This document shows positions 12,502 through 22,347 of a DNA stretch of 64,000 nucleotides, one piece after another. Within the stretch, counting starts at the first letter, position 1. Each line of letters starts with the position of its first letter. This DNA comes from Viola odorata (taxonomy: Eukaryota; Streptophyta; Magnoliopsida; Malpighiales; Violaceae). The stretch covers positions 13,270,501 to 13,334,500 of the forward strand of contig OY829539.1 of the NCBI GenBank assembly GCA_963691705.1, in the 5' to 3' direction. The position numbers and the translations under genes were made by a program. Under the pieces are notes generated by a model that saw only the letters and a program-made list of their open reading frames with translations, had not been told where the DNA came from and did not search any database.

Positions 12502-13521
12502 GCACATGATGGCAAGACAGATAATGAGGCAAGGTTATTTTTGGCTCGCCATCGAACGGGATTGCATCAACTATTTCCGGAAGTGCCACAAATGTCAAAT
12601 TTACGCGGACCATCTCCATATCCCTCCAGCCCCTCTTTTTAGCATGACCTCTCCTTGGCCTTTCGCGATGTGGGGAATCGACATCATCGGCCAGATTCAT
12701 CCAACGGCCTCTAACGGCCATCGCTTCATCCTCGTAGCAATCGACTACTTCACCAAATGGGTAGAAGCCGCCTCTTACTCCAACATCACTCAGAAAACAA
12801 CTATGTGATTCATTGAGAAGAACATCATCTGCCGACATGGAGTCCCAGAAATGATCATCACGGACAACGGCACCAATCTCAACGGGAAAATGATCGACGG
12901 TCTTTGCCAACGGTGGAAGGTGAAGCACCGAAACTCATCCCCGTATCGTCCCAAAATGAATGGCGCAGTCGAAGCGGCAAACAAAAACCTGAAGAGAATC
13001 ATCCAAAAAATGGTGATCACTTACAAAGATTGGCATGACATGCTTCCCTTCGCACTGCATGCTTACCGGATAGCAACTCGTACTTCCTCAGGGGCAACTC
13101 CCTACTCGTTAGTTTACGACATGGAAGTTGTAATTCCTCTTGAGGTAGAAATTCCTTCTCTCAAAATCCTGGCAGAATCAGAAGTAGAGGAGTCAGATTG
13201 GGCAAGAGTGAGGTACGAGCAGTTAAACCTCCTTACCGAGAAGCGCTTAGCCGCTATCTGCCAAGCGCAATTATATCAGCAAAGAATGGCCAACGCTTAT
13301 AACAAGAAAGTGCGACCTCGCAAGTTCAAGACTGGGATTTAGTGCTGAAGAAGATTCTCCCTCATCAGGAGGCTAGTCAAGGAAAGTGGGCCCCAAGGTA
13401 CGAGGGCCCGTATTTAGTTAAAAGTGCATTCTCGGGGGGTGCCCTAATGCTAACCAACATGGACGGAGATGATCTACCAAGACCGGTAAATGTTGATGCC
13501 GTCAAGATATACTTCGCCTGA
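12502..13521 (+). pseudogene. Integrase of element B, C-terminal part, broken
   Basis: The N-terminus is removed by insertion of element A. Present are the second half of the zinc finger (C-HKC near 12580-12594), the catalytic Asp in WGIDIIG (12680), Asp in ITDNG (12863) and Glu in NGAVEAANKN (12971), with 35 residues between the last two. Two defects are seen: an in-frame TGA at 12806-12808 and a one-base loss near 13336 that shifts the frame. The conserved C-terminus can be followed in the shifted frame to a TGA at 13519-13521. The catalytic residues survive, so decay is recent, but this copy is dead even without element A. Confidence 0.88.
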
Positions 13522-15477
13522 AGTATCGCAGGCCTTGACTCCGACCGAATCAAAGACATAGGGTTTTATCATGACAATGCCACTCAAATGTTTATCCTGA
13601 AATTATTAAAATGAGTTTTTTCAGGAGATGTTTGTTGTTTTAAAACATTCTTTCCTTTTTCTTAAAATCGTGAGATGACAAAAGGAGGCATGGCTTCGGT
13701 GGCTCCCAAGGAGTAATTCGAGACATGACACACGGCACTTAGACTAACGCCACTAATCAATCTTAAAGTTTTACAGGGACATAATGTCTCACACCTCATC
13801 TCGTCATCACGATAGGACCAGGGAGTTCCCCCTCGTAGCAGCTCCTGAATTGCCGCAGCAGGCCACCTTCAAGAGTGAATCAGGAAATATTTTAAAAACC
13901 CGTCACCATCTAAATTAAAAATTCTCTTTCCTCGCAGTACTACCAGCATAGCCAGCAACCGGTCTCAAAGGACCGAACGCATCAAAAGGGGACCACCCCG
14001 CGAAGCTGTCATCCGATCATCTAGAGGATTGTCTAAGCCTGTGACGCTCCTTAAGAACTTAAAGACTGTCCATCGTCAGTATTTCGCAGCAATACTATTA
14101 TCCAGTTCAAGCAAGGACTGAATGCTGGACCAAAGTCACAAAAACCATCCTACGCCGGCCGAGCTGTCAGAACGCTAGTAACATAGGCTCCCACCTCCGT
14201 TCACCTTTCGAAGGAGCTCATCACCAAAACGCCATGGTCCCCCAGCGCACTTTTGCATGCAGAACTCCCAGAGAAGAAGCACGACTGAAACCTATCCCCC
14301 TAAGACCACAATCAACATACTTAATGCGGTCTTGTTCAAGAAGTTTCTCAACGTCCGCACCATGATCAACACGATGAGGATCAATCCTTTAAATTGTGGA
14401 CCACTAACTGCTGACCGACGGTGACCGCATTCACTGGTTTTATCCGCAATCCCGTGCTGCAAAAAGCGTCAAAACTCCTCCCCGAAGAGGGACAGCCGGA
14501 CTGCAAGTATCACCCGCACCGAGACGAGAGCAGCTGCAAAGCATCTAAAGTAAAGCCATCATCAACCAACATCCAGTGCAAGTCACACCACAGTGACCCA
14601 CGGATGGCCAGTCCAAAAGGGAGAGCTTAAAACTTATCAATCACATTACTTTTGCTAAAAATTGTTTTGCGTTTACTCCTCATTTGGTCTCGCCGTATCT
14701 TTTTTAAGAACTGGGTCACCCCTATTTGTTGCCTGTATGGGAACGGTAAGCAGATGCCCTCACAGCCCCGCTGCACATTTCGGGGACAGAAGGCTTTCCC
14801 CTTATCCCAGAGCAATCACAGAGCAAATCGGCGAAGGTCCGGGCAAAGGCCAGTAAGCAAATGAACAAAATGCGGATCTCATCCTCACTCTGACTTGGAG
14901 CGGCGGTTCCCGCAAAGCAACTGAAAAAGAAACCAATCAAAGCATCTAAGCAAAGCATTCCTGAGCTGGGACCACGCCGTAGGCACCCTCGAAAAAATCG
15001 GGCTAAGGGAAAGAGAGAATCCCTGAACTTACGTCATTTTTGTTTTCAAATGAATCTTTCTTCTCTACTCCGTTGTCTCCTCTTCACTTCGCAGGGACGC
15101 GAATCATCCCATTGTCATCCGCATAAAGCTCGTGGAAGACGCCCTTACAGCCCCGCTGCTCATTTCAGGGGAGTTCATCTTTCTCCCCCCTCATTAAATT
15201 TATTTTCATTCCTGCGCTTTGTTAGGTTTCATTTACGTACGGTTGTTTGGCCCACTAGGGGCAACCCTTTAGGTTCTTGTCGAACTCTTAGCTTTAAACC
15301 ATCCATTAATCAAACTATCAAATCAATCAAACAATCCTTTTTTAGCCCGGCTAAAACAAAATTCCATACTACTCTCATAGCATATTCATGCATTGCATAG
15401 GTCGGGAATTCTCAATCCCTATGTTAAATAAAGCATCCATCAAAATTACATCTCATACATGATCTTACTTGCTCACT
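13522..15477 (+). other. 3' non-coding region of element B, first part
   Basis: No gene seen. A short segment occurs twice (ACAGCCCCGCTGC followed by CATTTC-GGGG, near 14762 and 15147). The scattered short frames have no recognisable product. Confidence 0.5.
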
Positions 15478-15965
15478 CTTATATCCACGGTTTGCTCCGA
15501 CGTAAGCAGTCACAGATAAATCCCGGTAAGCATTTTCGAGCCATCGCGCCTTATCCTTCATGAGTGTAAGTGCCTGACTAGGTGCTAGTTGAATTCGCAT
15601 AATATCCAGGGTACATGTGAAATTAGACATGGGATAGCATTAAAATGACGTGGGACTTTCACGGTCTTCTCCATTTTTTCATTTTTCTTCCTTCTTTCCA
15701 CCACATATGCCATCACTCCTATCAAAACCTTCACTATCACTCATACCCCGGGAGCCAAGGAGCAGTCTCAGCTAAGATTGCCAGCCGGAAGTAAAAGCAC
15801 GCCAAGTTCAAGTTCACGATGAAGGAGACGGAAAAGGTCACCGGGAGATTGCTAAGGACTATCACCGAAGAAAGACCAAAAACCCAAAGACGAAGACTGA
15901 AGCCTTAAGCCAAAATGAGAAGAGATCAAGACAAAGGTTGTGCTTGCTCTGCTCTGATGTATTTC

Positions 15966-16075
15966 AAATCAAAAAGAAAAGAAAAAAGAAAAGAAAAGAG
16001 AAAGAGAAAAAAAGAAAAGGAAAAAAAGAAGAAGGAAAAAAAAAGAAAAAAGAAGGAAAAAAAAATAAAATGGAG
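15966..16075 (+). repeat. Purine-rich low-complexity tract
   Basis: About 110 bases made of AAAAG/GAAAA words with almost no pyrimidine. It could form triplex or R-loop structure. Short frames across it are artefacts of composition. Confidence 0.7.
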
Positions 16076-16129
16076 AGATGCTCAGAGACATTCGAAGAAT
16101 GAAAACACTCAAAAAACCAAAGCAAGCAC

Positions 16130-16500
16130 AGCCCGGGGACAACTAAACTCAAGAAATCTCGAAGAAAACACTCCCCAGTAAAGACTCGAGAAAAAAGGCC
16201 CAAGGCCAACTCAAGTAGTTAGATCTCGAGGAAAGCATCCCCCTAGTGAGAACTCGAGAAGTAAAGGGCCCAAGGCCAATTCAAGTAGCAGATCACGAAA
16301 AGAACAACGACAACACTCCTAGTGAAGACTCGAGAAGAAAAAGGGCCCAGAGCCAACTCAAGGAACCTCGAAGGAAACATTCTCCAGTAAAGACTCGAGA
16401 AAAGGGCCCCTGGCCGACCGAGAGGCATCCCCAGCAAAGGTCCAAGAGCTCATGCACTCTGTCAAGAAAGCGTCCCCAGCAAAAAGCGAAAGAACTCGCG
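16130..16500 (+). repeat. Diverged tandem repeat around GACTCGAGAA...AAGGGCCCAAGGCCAA
   Basis: About five copies of a unit of roughly 65-70 bp share ACTCGAGAA, AAAGGGCCC and CCAACTCAAG plus a CATCCCC/CACTCCC segment. Copies differ by substitutions and short indels. Confidence 0.65.
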
Positions 16501-16909
16501 CACCTCGCCCTCATCAGGGCCAATCAACAAAGCATCACTCATCAAAAACTTTCAAACTCATCAGAAAAGCACATCTCTACCAAAACAAGCTCCTTTCCGG
16601 ACATTTCATGTCCTTTCATTATTTTCCATGAAAGTCCCATCGATTATTAGAATGCCCATGCATGTGCATCTTCATTTGAAGTCTATTCACTCGGATTGAC
16701 ATTGCGAATTGAAAATTATGTATCATGTTAATTGCATCTTTATAAGCGTAAAACACTTAACCTTGTTTCAGAGCGTGAGTGCAAACACTAATATCAGGTG
16801 AGGACTGCTTACGATTGCAAAGCGTGGGAAAGTCTTGTCCTTGGGGTCGTTACCTCCTGAACAGGATGCAGATGCATTCTAGGTTCATATCAAGGCCGCT
16901 GGTAACAAA

Positions 16910-17575
16910 AGCATTTCTCTCCTCCCAGAGTGATCATTTGTATTTTTCTCCTCCTAGAGTGACATCATACATTCCCTCCTCCCAGAGTGATAGCATATAC
17001 GTTTCGTCCTCCTAAAGTGACGATTAGTTTATTTCTGCACCTCGCGTTTTCTCCTACAGGATTAACGTCATTTAAATTTCTGCATTTTATATTTCCTCCT
17101 CCTAGAGTGACAACACGTATTTCCTCCTCCTAGAGTGACAACATGCATTTTTCTCCTCCCAGAGTGACATCATTTACATAATTCTACATTTCTGCATAAT
17201 TATTACCTCCTCCTAGAGTGGCAGCACGTATTTCCTCCTCCTAGAGTGACAGCATGTATTTCCTCCTCCTAGAGTGACATCATTTACATAATTCTACATT
17301 TCTGCATAATTATTTCCTCCTTCTAGAGTGACAGCATTATATTTCCTCCTCCTAAAGTGACAGCACGTATTTCCTCCTCCTAGAGTGACAACATGCATTT
17401 TTCTCCTCCCAGAGTGACATCATTTACATAATTCTACATTTCTGTATAATTATTATCTCCTCCTAAAGTGACAGCGCGTATTTCCTCCTCCTAGAGTGAC
17501 ATCATACATTTCCTCCTCCTAGAGTGACATCATTTGCACCTCCTCCTCCTAGAGTGACATCATTAGGAAAAATCA
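16910..17575 (+). repeat. Minisatellite array 1 of element B
   Basis: Repeated TCCTCCTCCTAGAGTGACA with short spacers; a higher-order unit including CATTTACATAATTCTACATT recurs near 17170, 17278 and 17420. The array lies between pol and the 3' LTR. Such 3' arrays are known for Tat-lineage elements and can seed satellite DNA. Confidence 0.85.
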
Positions 17576-17794
17576 TTCGTATTTCTACGAATCCCGTATT
17601 ATCCTCCCGAAGCAACGTCTGTTACATGTCAAACGCTTATCCCCCCCAGTGGAGCCGTCATTTACATTTGCGTAAAATTACCTTTCATTCCTGTCAAAGT
17701 AGTCGTCATTTACATTTTCTGCAACTTATGTTTCTCTCGATATCCGAATAGATCTAAGTTTATATCTTCGCAGGACATCCGATCAAAACCTTTC

Positions 17795-18235
17795 TCCTCC
17801 CAGAGTGACAACAACAAACTACCTCCTCCCAGAGTGACAACAACGATTACCCCCTCCCAGAGTGACAGCAACAACCTATCTCCTCCCAGAGTGACACTAT
17901 CAAATTATATCTCCTCCTAGAGTGACATCTACAAATTATATCTCCTCCCAGAGTGACATCAACAATATCTCCTCCTAGAGTGACGTCTACAACAATATCT
18001 CCTCCCAGAGTGACATCTACGACAATATCTCCTCCCAGAGTGACATCGACGAACCTACCTCCTCCCAGAGTGACAGCAATAATCTATCTCCTCCAAGAGT
18101 GACATCTACAACAACATCTCCTCCCATAGTGACATCTACAAATTATATCTCCTCCCAGAGTGACATCTACGACAATCTATCTCCTCCCCGAGCGACATCA
18201 ACAAACTTACCTCCTCCCAGAGTGACATCATCACG
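17795..18235 (+). repeat. Minisatellite array 2 of element B
   Basis: About 15 copies of a 24-35-bp unit built on CTCCTCCCAGAGTGACA with an AT-rich tail (TCTACAA or CAACAA). It shares the core AGAGTGACA with array 1 but has a different spacer, so the two arrays evolved separately from one core. Confidence 0.85.
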
Positions 18236-18243
18236 GTGAGATC

Positions 18244-18312
18244 GGTTGTAGGGGCAACCGCCTTTACTGCTTATCAAATACTTCGATAAGACAGTAAAGA
18301 GGGGGCAACTAT
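18244..18312 (+). other. Two hairpins and polypurine tract before the LTR of element B
   Basis: Hairpin 1: GGTTG...CAACC (18244-18259). Hairpin 2: CTTTACTG-CTTATC pairs with GATAAG-A-CAGTAAAG (18262-18299) with a one-base bulge. The purine tract AAAGAGGGGGCAACTAT then leads to the LTR start TGATACCC at 18313. Primer tracts of the form GGGGGCAACT are usual in Tat-type elements. Confidence 0.75.
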
Positions 18313-18994
18313 TGATACCCGAATTTTGACGCCATTTTTAATTAATTTCAGCATTTCTATCATTTTAGTTAATTGACTGTCATTTTTAATTAATTTACTG
18401 TCCTTAACATTTTTCAATTTTCATCGCATTTTTATCATCGTCATTAGCATCGTCAGCGTTCGAAATCGCGTTTTTAATTTTCCGTCATGTATTTTCGTTA
18501 TTATTATCATTAATATTTTTAGCCTTAAAAAGCACATTTTTAATTATCCATTAGTCGTTTACTAGTTATTTCTTCGTTTTAGGTCATCACACGAATTTTA
18601 GGATTTTTAGTATTTTATCACATTTTTTAGCATTTTTATTTTTTATTATTATTTTTGTTCGAGCTTTTATTGGACCCGAGTAAGTTCGCTCGGACAATAG
18701 CTCGAACTCGGAATTTTTTCCATCAACTAGTTCCTACCCTTTTTTCGTTCACACCGACCTACAGCGTTTCGCATAATTTTCGTCATAACGTCATTTATTT
18801 TTCGTCCGAACGTTTCATGTTTCTAAACAAGAAAATAAATGCGTTAAACAAAAAATTCTCGTCATTTGCTGTAGATGTTTAAACTCGTCGTATTTTTCTC
18901 TACCCGCCGGCACTTTCGGCTCGAAAATTCAGAACGTTCGTTCTCGAGATTGGCTCGGGGCCATTTAAATAGGCTTAAAAAGCCATTTGATCAC

Positions 18995-19075
18995 AACCGT
19001 TGATTTGGTCAACCAAGAAAAGTCAACCAGATCAACGGTTAACAAATTAACAGCCATGGTGCGCATGCACCATGG
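18995..19075. promoter_or_regulatory. Stacked inverted repeats in the LTR promoter of element B
   Basis: AACCGTTGATTTGGT (18995-19009) pairs with ACCAGATCAACGGTT (19026-19040), 14 of 15 positions. Two GTCAA words (W-box core TTGAC on the other strand) lie within. A second palindrome, CCATGGTGC-GCAT-GCACCATGG (19054-19075), has perfect 9-bp arms. Both lie 170-250 bases before the TATA box. Confidence 0.55.
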
Positions 19076-19248
19076 ACGTGGAGCAGCAGCGGAGCAAGCC
19101 ACCGAGCTGCTTGCTCCCGTCGCGTCTCGTCCCATCCACCATCATCACGCAACCCTAGCCTCGTCAGCGCTGCAGCCTAGCTCCGCCAGCACGACGGTCA
19201 CGGCCTCCATGCGCACCGCAGCGTCCTTCACCCACGCGATCGAGTGCC

Positions 19249-19256
19249 TATAAATA
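19249..19256 (+). promoter_or_regulatory. TATA box in LTR of element B
   Basis: TATAAATA followed about 30 bases later by a CT-rich stretch, as expected for the retrotransposon promoter. Confidence 0.6.
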
Positions 19257-20084
19257 CAAGTTGCCCTCCTTCGTTCAAACGGCACCAAAATCTCACAAGC
19301 AACCTTGCTTCTCCTCCCTCGTTGATTGATAGCTCATATCGAGCATCGATCGTCACAGTTCAATCTTGGCAGTAAGCTTTCTTCAAGCTTTTTTTTCCTT
19401 CGTTTCTTTATGCATTTTTCTTCTTTAATTCATTTTGCTTTGTTTTGATCGGATAAATTGCTAGTATTTATGCCATTAATTCATGTTCATGTTGTAGATT
19501 AAATACATGCTTTTAATTTGATTAATCGTTAGCTAAATCATGTGAATTAATTAGTTTTCGACAATTAACGGTTTCGTCATTTTTTCGAAATTAAACTCAG
19601 TACGCTTTAAACTAAAATTCGAGGTTCGTACGGTCGAGAAGTCGTCGAGGAGACGAGCATCTCGGTACGAAGGTTTTTCATTTCGGTCGTGGGTGGCCGG
19701 AGCTTGGCCGCCGGCAGTAGCGTTGGCGACCAAGGAGAGGGATGATGAATAGTGCCATGCGTGGGCTTAGCCCACGAAGAAGAAAAAAGGTGATGGGCTT
19801 GGCCCATCACCATTCCTTTAATTTCATGGGCTAGGAACTATTCCTGGCCCATTTCCTTTGCATTTTTCAAATTGGGCCCAGCCCATCGTCATTTTTCCGA
19901 GATCTCGAATCGCGTTTTCGTAAAAATATTCATATGTTTCGTATGATTATTTTTCGTACTGTCACTTTAATTTTCTGTACTTATCAACTGTTTACATTAT
20001 TCGCACTTTAATTTTCCGCAATTTACTTTCGGCAATTTAAATTCAATTTACCGCCTACATGGTCGGTCGCAAGCATCAACTGTT

Positions 20085-20540
20085 TTATTTTTCTGCAAAT
20101 CATCAACTGTTAATTTTCTGCAACATCAACTATTTTATTTTCCGCAAATCATCATTTAATTTTCTGCAAATCATCAACTGCTTAATTTCTGCAAATAACC
20201 AATCTTTAATTTTTCGTCAAATCATCACTAAATTTTCGTATGCGTCAAATCATCATTTCTCACATGCATCAAATCGGCATTTAAATTTCCTGCACTTATC
20301 AAATCATCATTTAAATTTTCCTGAACTTATCAAATCATCATTTAAATTCTCGCATGCATCAAATCAGCATTTAAATTTCCTGCACTTATCAAATCATCAT
20401 TTAAATTTTCCTGCACTTATCAAATCATCATTTAAATTTTCGTATGCATCAAATCATCATTTCTCGCATACGTTAAATCAGCATTTAAATTCTCGCACGT
20501 ATCAAGTCATTATTTAAATTCTCGCATTCATAAATTGCTT
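20085..20540 (+). repeat. Short tandem repeat array within LTR of element B
   Basis: Some 18 diverged copies of a unit of 20-28 bp built on ATCAAATCATCATTTAAATTTTC, with alternating inserts CTGCACTT and GCATGC. It lies inside the transcribed part of the LTR. Confidence 0.8.
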
Positions 20541-21359
20541 GTTTATTTTTTGAGCTATCACTAACACTCTCATCTTGTAGGTTTTAAATTCAAGCTTCGC
20601 CCGAAAGTACGCCTTTCGTTCCCTTTTATTTATTCAACGCTTTCCGTAAATATCAATCGTACGCATGATATATAGAATTGCTAGGATTTAAAATCAACGC
20701 ACATGAACAACGTGTTTAAAGGCTTACTTAAAATACCATGTTCATTTGATTTTAACTTCTCGCTTATATTGACTGCATGTACGTGGTGGCTTCGATCCCA
20801 CATCAGTTTATCATTTCAAAACCTCTCATTTAATCTGTACTCTGTTAAGCTATCCATGATAGAATCGCGTAGTAATTAATCTAATCATGCATGGCCCGAT
20901 GATGAAATAGAGGGCGCTCATTCAGTCTTACAGAAAATTTAGTCCCATCACTACGGTCGGGAATAACCGATCGGTTCAACGATCAATTATTCCTGAACGG
21001 TCCCGATTGAGGAAAAGACTAAAGTGACGATTCCTTTGAGGGCCCCCTTTCAAAACGCATTTTATCAAACACCTCTCTTATCAACCGGTAACCGTTTTCG
21101 GATGTGACTCGGGTGCCTAACACCTTCCCGAGACCATAATATGACCCCGAACCTTTTGTCTGGGGTCCAGACCCCTTTTTTGTGCCTTTAGTTTTTTTAT
21201 GCCATGACGATTAAGGTTCCCTAAACCTAGCGACAAAATTAGGGTGGCGACTTCATTGCATGTTACGAGGCGTCCTTTTACGCCGAGCATCGTAAGGTCT
21301 CAAGTTCGTTGCACACTCGCGAATGAAATATTTTTGTTTATTTTTCGTGGGGTGCGACA

Positions 21360-22347
21360 ACGGCTCACTAAGACAAGGGCACGATTCTGGGATGCGAGGT
21401 CAACGCCTGAAAGTGAAAAACCTAGCCTTGTGATGGCCTGTCCTAATCCGGCGGCTCACTAAGATAAGGCACTTTCCAGGCCGATCGTGGAAATTTGGAA
21501 ACGCGAAGAATCGCAAAATCCCAGCAAGTAACCAGATGGAAAATCCCTGGTGAAGATAGCTGGTGGAGAAAGCGATATGAGTGACATCGGCAACAACACC
21601 CCGAGACGGAAGCGAGAAGGCTCCTACGGGTAACCATTGTCTATTAGTACATGTCGTTTTACTAATGACTTCTAATTGAGAATGTGCAGAGATATTATTC
21701 AGACAACGAAGAGATTGACGCTCTCGTTATCGTGGCGTGGGAAACGTGATCTAAACGACATAGGTGCTATGTCTATCTCCGATAATATTCCCATGGAAAG
21801 GGAGACGTCAGAATCTATCTACAACTCATTCTAAGCCATCGGTTGAGAACATCTGCTACAATGCGATTATACGCTATATATTGCGGGAAGCTGGGAGCAG
21901 TGGATATCGCGCTTCTTTTCTATAAGTTTGTTATCTCGGAGGTTATCTACTAAGTGATAATTGAAATGCGCATGTTGAGGTCATGTCGGGATATCTCCCG
22001 AAGCACCCATCGTCACAACCCACGATTTTATCAAATGGGTAACCAAGGGACAGCTGGCATACTCCTATGGAAATCCGTTATTCTGCGGCAGTAAGCGCAG
22101 ACTCGTCAACATTTTCGTGGCGATAATGATGCCACTATCATATGGAAAGAGCTCAAAGAATAGTCAATAAGGAAAGGAAATTAGCAACAAAAGAAATTAT
22201 GAAGCCGAATATATGGTTGTTCACAAATACCCCAGAAGGGTTACAAAAAACAAAAGTCCAAAACTTTAAAGTTCAAGAGACAAGGACAAAAATGGACGAC
22301 TCTTGATGATCAAGAAACAGAGCGATAACACTCAGCGTATGTTGATC
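21360..22347. other. Unassigned interior of element C
   Basis: No gene recognised. CGGCTCACTAAGA(C/T)AAGG occurs twice, at 21361 and about 87-90 bases later. The rest is unique by eye. Confidence 0.4.

Larger units (their letters stand above)
15478..16890 (+). other. Non-coding module of element B shared with element A
   Basis: The first segment (15478-15658) aligns by eye with 9653-9835 and the last (16650-16885) with 10590-10815. Between them lie a CT-rich stretch (15660-15720), an almost pure A/G tract (15966-16075) and a diverged repeat array (16130-16500). The equivalent part of A has the same CT-rich then purine-rich order. Confidence 0.65.
12502..21359 (+). mobile_element. Tat-like Ty3/gypsy retrotransposon (element B), 3' part
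   Basis: The sequence resumes in the middle of integrase directly after the LTR of element A. The integrase wording (TSPWPFAMWGIDIIG, ATRTSSGATPYSLVY, and a C-terminus ending in a GALMLTNMDGDDLPRPVN-type segment) is typical of the Tat lineage. Then follow a long 3' non-coding region, minisatellite arrays, a purine tract and one long LTR. The 5' half must lie left of the window, on the other side of element A. Confidence 0.88.
18313..21359 (+). repeat. 3' LTR of element B (about 3.05 kb)
   Basis: It begins TGATACCCG after the purine tract and ends GGGGTGCGACA, both usual for long LTRs of Tat/Ogre-type elements. It has a TATA box at 19249-19256, palindromes upstream of it (18995-19040 and 19054-19075), and an AT-rich short-repeat array (20085-20540). 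It carries no real gene; a short frame at 18987-19253 runs over the promoter palindromes. The partner LTR is outside the window, so the target duplication and age cannot be checked. Confidence 0.82.

Noticed and set aside
16910..18235. Regularly spaced repeats that might suggest a CRISPR-like array
   Set aside because: Units vary in length and spacers are themselves repetitive; it is a minisatellite in a plant retrotransposon.
18987..19253. 88-codon frame in the LTR of element B
   Set aside because: It crosses promoter palindromes and ends at the TATA box; no protein family.
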